Source: Pseudonocardiales bacterium (GTDB lineage: Bacteria > Actinomycetota > Actinomycetes > Mycobacteriales > Pseudonocardiaceae). Taken from it: 32,309 nt of DNA. How positions within the stretch are numbered: the first letter of the stretch is position 1; the number at the start of each line of letters is the position of its first letter. The notes under the pieces are model-generated. The model made no database searches, was not told the DNA's origin, and was given only the letters and a program-made list of their open reading frames with translations. This document shows positions 27,892 to 32,309 of this stretch, piece by piece. The stretch is from the NCBI GenBank assembly GCA_019240665.1, contig JAFAXZ010000257.1, forward strand, positions 1 to 32,309, given 5' to 3'. The position numbers and the translations under genes are program-made.

Positions 27892-29118
27892 ATGACCGAC
27901 GACCTCGGGCTGTTCCGGCACGTTATCGATGAGGGGGAGCACTCTCGTCCGCAGCGGCTGACCGACGGCCGGCGGGTGCGGCGCCGGGCCCGGGAGCGGC
28001 GCCGGCGCCGTGTCGTGCTCGGCACGGTACTGGTTGTGCTCGTGCTGGCGATCGGCGGTGTCCTCTTCGGAGTGCACGAGCTACAGGCGTTGTGGGAGGT
28101 ACCTGACTTCGCCGGACCCGGTGGTGCGCAGACCGTCGTGCAGGTCGAGGACGGCCAGAGCCTCACCGCGATCGGAGCCACCTTGGTACGGTGCAACGTG
28201 GTCGCCAGCATCCGAGCCTTCACCCTCGCCGCCGAAGCTGACCCCCGGGTCCGCGCCGTGCAGCCCGGCTACTACCAGTTGCGGGAGCGAATGTCCGGCT
28301 CGGCTGCAGTGGCGAGGTTGCAGGAACCGTCTGCTCGAGTTGGACACTTGCAGATTCGCGGCGGCGAGCAGCTTGACAACGTCGAGGAGCCCGACGGGAA
28401 GACCGTGCCGGGACTGCTCACCGAGATCTCCCGAGCCAGCTGCGCGATGATCGGGGAGGCGAGCACGTGCGTGAGCCCCGAGGACCTCCGCACTGCGATG
28501 GGCCAGACCGATCTCAAGGCGCTTGCGGTACCCAGCTGGGCTGCCGATCCGATGTCGCGCGTCGAGTCTCGCCGGCGCTTGGAGGGTCTGCTGGTCCCGG
28601 GGAACTACGATGTGCGTCCCGGCAGTTCGGCGGTGGAGTTGTTGCGGCAGGTCATCAGCACTTCCGTGGCTCGGTTGTTGGCGGCTGGCTTCCCCGCGTC
28701 CGCCGCAGGCACCGGTCACAGCGCTTACGAGGTGCTGGTGATCGCTTCGGTGATCGAACGGGAGGCGATCACTCGGGACTTCCGCCGGGTCTCCCGGGTC
28801 ATTGACAACCGGCTTGCTGCCGGGATGCCCCTGCAGATGGACTCCACCATCAACTATCCGCTGGACCGGCAGGAGGTGAACACGTCCGATGCTGACCGGG
28901 CCCGGCCTGGCGCGTACAACACCTACCTCAACGTCGGGCTGCCGGCGTCGCCGATCGGGTCGCCGAGCGCGGCGGCCATCGCCGCCGCGCTGAACCCGGA
29001 ACCGGGAACCTGGCGGTACTTCGTGAAATGTCAGAAAGACGGCGCGTCGTGCTTCTCGGTGACGCGAGAAGAGCACGACGCCGCGGTCCGTGACGCGGCT
29101 GCTCGGGGTGTGTTCTAG
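27892..29118 (+). CDS. mltG: Endolytic transglycosylase MltG
   Basis: N-terminal basic segment plus TM; VLVIASVIEREAITRDFRRVSRVIDNRLAAGMPLQMDSTINYPL; GAYNTYLNVGLPASPIGSPSAAAIAAALNPE; downstream of ruvX. Confidence 0.94.
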   Translation: MTDDLGLFRHVIDEGEHSRPQRLTDGRRVRRRARERRRRRVVLGTVLVVLVLAIGGVLFGVHELQALWEVPDFAGPGGAQTVVQVEDGQSLTAIGATLVRCNVVASIRAFTLAAEADPRVRAVQPGYYQLRERMSGSAAVARLQEPSARVGHLQIRGGEQLDNVEEPDGKTVPGLLTEISRASCAMIGEASTCVSPEDLRTAMGQTDLKALAVPSWAADPMSRVESRRRLEGLLVPGNYDVRPGSSAVELLRQVISTSVARLLAAGFPASAAGTGHSAYEVLVIASVIEREAITRDFRRVSRVIDNRLAAGMPLQMDSTINYPLDRQEVNTSDADRARPGAYNTYLNVGLPASPIGSPSAAAIAAALNPEPGTWRYFVKCQKDGASCFSVTREEHDAAVRDAAARGVF

Positions 29119-29119
29119 T

Positions 29120-29159
29120 CGGTCCGCGCTCGGAGAGGCGGTCCGCGCTCGCGGAGAGG
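29120..29159. repeat. Imperfect about 20-bp tandem duplication just after mltG
   Basis: cggtccgcgctcggagagg (29120-29138) followed by cggtccgcgctcgcggagagg (29139-29159). Confidence 0.85.
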
Positions 29160-29234
29160 CTGTCCACAGCGACCCCCGCGATTCACAGCCGGCGGGCGGA
29201 CTGGCCCGTCTGCCACCGTGCGCCGGGCACGCTG

Positions 29235-29855
29235 GTGAGCGTGGGCAGTGTGTGGGTAGCCGTGACAGGAGCTGTTGCAGGTGCCGGGGGAGCGGTGATG
29301 CTGCGCCGGATTCCTCGGGGTGTGCGGGTGCCGGTGCCGGTCTGCGCCGTGGCGGTGGCCGCGTTGTGGGCAGTGGTCGACGAGCGAGCTCTCGGGGGCC
29401 TGCCGGCGTGGTGGTGGCCGGTGCCGCTGGTGCTGGGCTGGGCCGGCGTGCTGTTGAGTGGTGCTGACCTGATCGCCCGGCGGCTGCCAGACGTTCTGAC
29501 CCTGCCGGCCTATCCGGTGGTCGCCGTCCTGCTGGGAGCCGCTGCGGTCGGTGCGGGGGACGCCAGGCCACTGGCTCGTGCTGCCGCCGGTGCGTTGCTG
29601 TGGACCGGCGGATATGCCGCAGTGCGTCTGATCGCACCGGGCGCCCTGGGCGGCGGCGACGTCAAGCTCGCCGGCAGCCTGGGCGCGCTCACTGCTGCGA
29701 CCTCCTGGCCGGGCCTGGTGCTGGCGGTGCTGGCGGCCAGCGTGATGACCGCCGCCGCTGCCGCGCCGGCACGGATACTGGGCTACCGCGACGTGCCCCA
29801 TGGCCCAGCGATGCTCGCGGCGGCCTGGCTGGTCGTGCTACACCCTCCCGTGTGA
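29235..29855 (+). CDS. A24-family prepilin peptidase
   Basis: SGADLIARRLPDVLTLPAYPVV and the GxGD aspartyl motif GGGDVKLAGSLGALT; multi-TM. Confidence 0.85.
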   Translation: MSVGSVWVAVTGAVAGAGGAVMLRRIPRGVRVPVPVCAVAVAALWAVVDERALGGLPAWWWPVPLVLGWAGVLLSGADLIARRLPDVLTLPAYPVVAVLLGAAAVGAGDARPLARAAAGALLWTGGYAAVRLIAPGALGGGDVKLAGSLGALTAATSWPGLVLAVLAASVMTAAAAAPARILGYRDVPHGPAMLAAAWLVVLHPPV

Positions 29856-29990
29856 TCGGCGTCCGCGCCCCAAGCCTCTCCTGCGGGGCGGCGGCGCAGC
29901 TCGTGACCCGGGAATGATCGGGCTGCATGGGCGGTTGTACCGGACGTCCGGGCCGGGTGTGCTTGGGTCCCCGGGTCCATATCACCCTGC

Positions 29991-30024
29991 CACCGCGGAT
30001 GATCGTTCGGCTGAAGCCGCGGTG
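29991..30024. repeat. Inverted repeat CACCGCGG-N18-CCGCGGTG upstream of the small hypothetical gene
   Basis: Perfect 8-bp GC-rich arms read directly; function unknown (hairpin or terminator-like). Confidence 0.4.
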
Positions 30025-30099
30025 TGCCTTTCGCCGAGAGGCGACCAGCATGGTCGGCCCGGACCCTCTTTACCCCGGTACCCAGAAGGATGGCAAGCC

Positions 30100-30408
30100 A
30101 TGAAGGGTGATCGCACCGAGATTGTCATCGACGCCGGCGGCACCACCCGGACTTATGAGATCGAGGCCACCCGCAATGGTCGGCGGGTGGAGATTACCCA
30201 CGGTCGCGGCATCGTGGAGGTCACCGAGGTTACCCGCGGTGGCACGCCGGTGCGCACCGCCCGGTTCATGGCCTCCCGCGTCCTCGCTCTGGTCGAGCAC
30301 CCCGCTCCCCGACGAGCGGCGCGAGAGGGCAAGCTGGCCGCTCCCGTCCTTCCCCAACCCCGGGCAGGTGGCAGCTCAGCCGTCCTGCAGCCCGCCGAGG
30401 CGGTATGA
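30100..30408 (+). CDS. Small conserved-looking hypothetical protein
   Basis: ATG 30100 with AGAAGGA upstream; MKGDRTEIVIDAGGTTRTYEIEATRNGRRVEITHGRGIVEVTEVTRGG...; good GC-rich codon character. Confidence 0.7.
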   Translation: MKGDRTEIVIDAGGTTRTYEIEATRNGRRVEITHGRGIVEVTEVTRGGTPVRTARFMASRVLALVEHPAPRRAAREGKLAAPVLPQPRAGGSSAVLQPAEAV

Positions 30409-30464
30409 CAGTCAGCTGATCAGCACCACTGGCAGGACAGATCTGGGGCTTTGCTGAGCTTGTC

Positions 30465-30547
30465 GCTCTGAGTGTCCCGAACTCGACAGTAGTGCTGTTC
30501 CCCACCAGCAATGGCAGCTCTGCTGTCGAGTTCGGGACACTCAGAGC
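30465..30547. repeat. Long hairpin: 25-bp perfect inverted repeat (gctctgagtgtcccgaactcgacag), extendable to 33-bp arms with 2 mismatches, 17-nt loop
   Basis: Left arm 30465-30489, right arm 30523-30547 exact reverse complement; inner extension 30490-30497 vs 30515-30522. No obvious U-tract. Confidence 0.93.
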
Positions 30548-30609
30548 TGCGCACAGCACTCCACCCAACTAACGAGACCTCTGCATAAGCCTCATTCTGT
30601 ATGCCGCAA

Positions 30610-30629
30610 GGTGCATAGGAATATGCACC
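30610..30629. promoter_or_regulatory. Perfect palindrome GGTGCATA-GGAA-TATGCACC; candidate operator
   Basis: 8-bp perfect arms, 100 bp upstream of the HTH regulator start. Confidence 0.45.
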
Positions 30630-30728
30630 GACCGGAAGCGGGAAAACATCTCTCTTCCGTGGCGCCTGGATCATGGGTGATGGCAAGGGCGTTAAACTCG
30701 CCCGGAATCGGTGCGGATCGAAGGGGGC

Positions 30729-32309
30729 ATGGTGGGATCGCGACCAGTACAGCACCGCTACTGCCGATGCGGCACACATCTGGCTGCGGACAACAGCGAG
30801 CACCAGTGTGCCCGCTGCCAGCGCGCTTCCCGGGACAAGCTCATCGCCCCGCCCCAGGTGGCCGCCGAATTCTGGCAGACTGAGCGGTTCCGGCAAGCCT
30901 TCGCCGCCCAGCACATTGGCTGGTTATCCCGCGCCTACCGCACGCACCCGCACCACTACGCGGTCTATGGCCCCAGCGGTATCTCGCAAACCCTGCTCGG
31001 CCAGTGGTTGGGCCTGGGTCAGTCTCAAATCAGCCGGATTGAGACCGGCGCACCGATCCGCCACCTCGATACCTTGCATCACTGGGTTCGGGTGTTGCGC
31101 ATACCGGCCGAGCTGTTGTGGTTCCGGCTACCGCCGGAGGAGCAGCTTACTGCCGCCGAATCGTCAGCCGCTGATCTCGTTATACCTGCCACGAACCAGG
31201 GGCTTGAGCCGCTGGCTGAGCAGAAGTCACCTGGTGCGGAGACCCACGAGGAGTTTGCCGACGATCCCGAGCGTGACCCGGTGCTCGTCGCTCCCTGGAA
31301 CCACCGGGGTACCGTCGAGGTGGCGGTCGTGCTGAGCGGGAGTGATGGTCGGGTGAAGCGCCGCGGGTTCCTGTCCCTGACCGGCCCAGCCTTGACCGCT
31401 CCCGCACACCAGTGGCTGGTGCACGAGCCCGGGCCGCTGGTGTCCGGGTTGGTCGGGCGCCGGGTGTCGGGCGAACTGGTCGGCCGATTCACGGCGATGG
31501 TCGCCGAGCTGCGCCGGATGGATGACGTGGCCGGCGGCGGCAGCGTGCTCGCGATGGCTCAGCAAGCGTTCGCGTGGGTCACTGGGCTGCTTGACCGGGC
31601 GGGGTATGCCGAACGTACCGGGCGGGGACTGCACGTGGTGCTCGCCGAGCTGGGACAGTTGTGTGGCTGGGCCGCTTGTGACGGCGGGGACTATGAGCTG
31701 GCGCAGCGTTACAACGTCGTGGGCCTGCGTGCCGCTCATATCGCCGGTGACCGGCCACTGGGTGCCCACATTCTGGCGAGCATGGCTAACCAGTCCGCTC
31801 GCCAAGGACAGCCCGCCGAGGGGGTGACGCTCGTTGAGACTGCCTTGGCCGGGACGCGGGGACAGGCAACACCAGCCCTGCTTGCTGAGCTGCACGTCTG
31901 GCAGGCATTGGCCTTTGCCACCCTGCGTGACACCTCGGCCTGCACCGCCGCGATTTCCCAGGCTCGCACTCAGGTTGAACAGCTCAAACCCGACGACGAT
32001 CCCCCTTGGCTGTACTGGCTGGACCCAGCGGCGATCACAATCAGCGCCGGCAATTGCCTGCTGCTACTCGGGCAGGCTGACCACGCGGCCGTCCTGCTCA
32101 ACGAGGGCATCGCCGAGTTCGGCGAGTCGTTTGTCCGTGACCGGCAGATCCACCTGGTTCAGCTGGCCGATGCCCTGGCTCGGCCGGGCAAGCAGCGTGA
32201 CCTCGAAGCGGCTGCCGGGCTGGGCGTGCAGTCGATCGACTTGGCTGAGACCCTGGACGCGACCCGAGGGGCCGGCCTGCTCCGTGACCTCTACCTCCGG
32301 ATGACGCCG
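30729..32309 (+). CDS. XRE/HTH-type transcriptional regulator with N-terminal zinc-ribbon-like motif and TPR-like C-terminus; 3' truncated by window edge
   Basis: ATG 30729 with GAAGGGGG upstream; open to the window end (527 codons): MVGSRPVQHRYCRCGTHLAADNSEHQCARCQRA...GISQTLLGQWLGLGQSQISRIETGAPIRHLDTLHHWVRVLRIPAELLWF. Absent from the ORF track because it has no stop in the window. Confidence 0.88.
   Translation, partial: MVGSRPVQHRYCRCGTHLAADNSEHQCARCQRASRDKLIAPPQVAAEFWQTERFRQAFAAQHIGWLSRAYRTHPHHYAVYGPSGISQTLLGQWLGLGQSQISRIETGAPIRHLDTLHHWVRVLRIPAELLWFRLPPEEQLTAAESSAADLVIPATNQGLEPLAEQKSPGAETHEEFADDPERDPVLVAPWNHRGTVEVAVVLSGSDGRVKRRGFLSLTGPALTAPAHQWLVHEPGPLVSGLVGRRVSGELVGRFTAMVAELRRMDDVAGGGSVLAMAQQAFAWVTGLLDRAGYAERTGRGLHVVLAELGQLCGWAACDGGDYELAQRYNVVGLRAAHIAGDRPLGAHILASMANQSARQGQPAEGVTLVETALAGTRGQATPALLAELHVWQALAFATLRDTSACTAAISQARTQVEQLKPDDDPPWLYWLDPAAITISAGNCLLLLGQADHAAVLLNEGIAEFGESFVRDRQIHLVQLADALARPGKQRDLEAAAGLGVQSIDLAETLDATRGAGLLRDLYLRMTP

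Noticed and set aside
26688-28223. 511-aa minus-strand ORF antisense to alaS/ruvX/mltG
   Set aside because: Ser/Arg/Thr-rich shadow ORF opposite strongly conserved genes.
30673-31335. 220-aa plus-strand ORF in the regulator region
   Set aside because: Out of frame with the recognisable zinc-ribbon/HTH protein starting at 30729; Arg/Ser-rich noise.
31834-32304. 156-aa plus-strand ORF near the window end
   Set aside because: Shadow frame of the open regulator CDS 30729-32309.
1-32309. CRISPR array, tRNA/rRNA genes, IS element with transposase, or toxin-antitoxin pair
   Set aside because: No regularly spaced direct repeats, cloverleaf-type sequence, transposase motif or recognisable TA pair was seen by eye; a tRNAscan/ISfinder run would be needed for certainty.

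Overview
GC-rich actinobacterial chromosome segment, probably Pseudonocardiaceae-like judging from gene content and codon style (inference). The backbone is housekeeping: yebC (5' truncated)-ruvC-ruvA-ruvB, yajC-secD-secF, apt, relA, a cyclophilin-type PPIase, an MBL-fold hydrolase, a YibE/F membrane protein, an SGNH hydrolase, rarA, two small DUF948/DUF6167-like proteins, alaS-ruvX-mltG, a prepilin peptidase, a small conserved hypothetical, and a 3'-truncated zinc-ribbon/HTH/TPR-like regulator. Accessory material sits inside this backbone. (1) A translationally coupled three-gene cassette of two IucA/IucC-type (NIS) siderophore synthetases plus a fold-type III PLP decarboxylase lies between rarA and the DUF948-alaS block, preceded by a 26-bp inverted repeat resembling a degenerate iron box. 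(2) A VIT1/MbfA-type iron transporter lacking the usual N-terminal ferritin-like domain sits between ruvB and yajC. (3) A membrane-anchored Ser/Thr kinase-like protein with altered catalytic motifs lies between secF and apt. (4) A radical SAM pseudogene of the Rv2578c type has a frameshift and a lost C-terminus. (5) An 83-nt hairpin has 25-bp perfect inner-outer arms, and a perfect 8+8 palindrome lies upstream of the terminal regulator. Genes expected from the Mycobacterium tuberculosis order (hisS after the MBL hydrolase, aroE after mltG) are absent from their usual positions. Several short tandem duplications occur, including at gene ends. The best candidate for something undescribed is the minimal NIS cassette with its putative operator; this rests on motif reading and has not been tested by any search.
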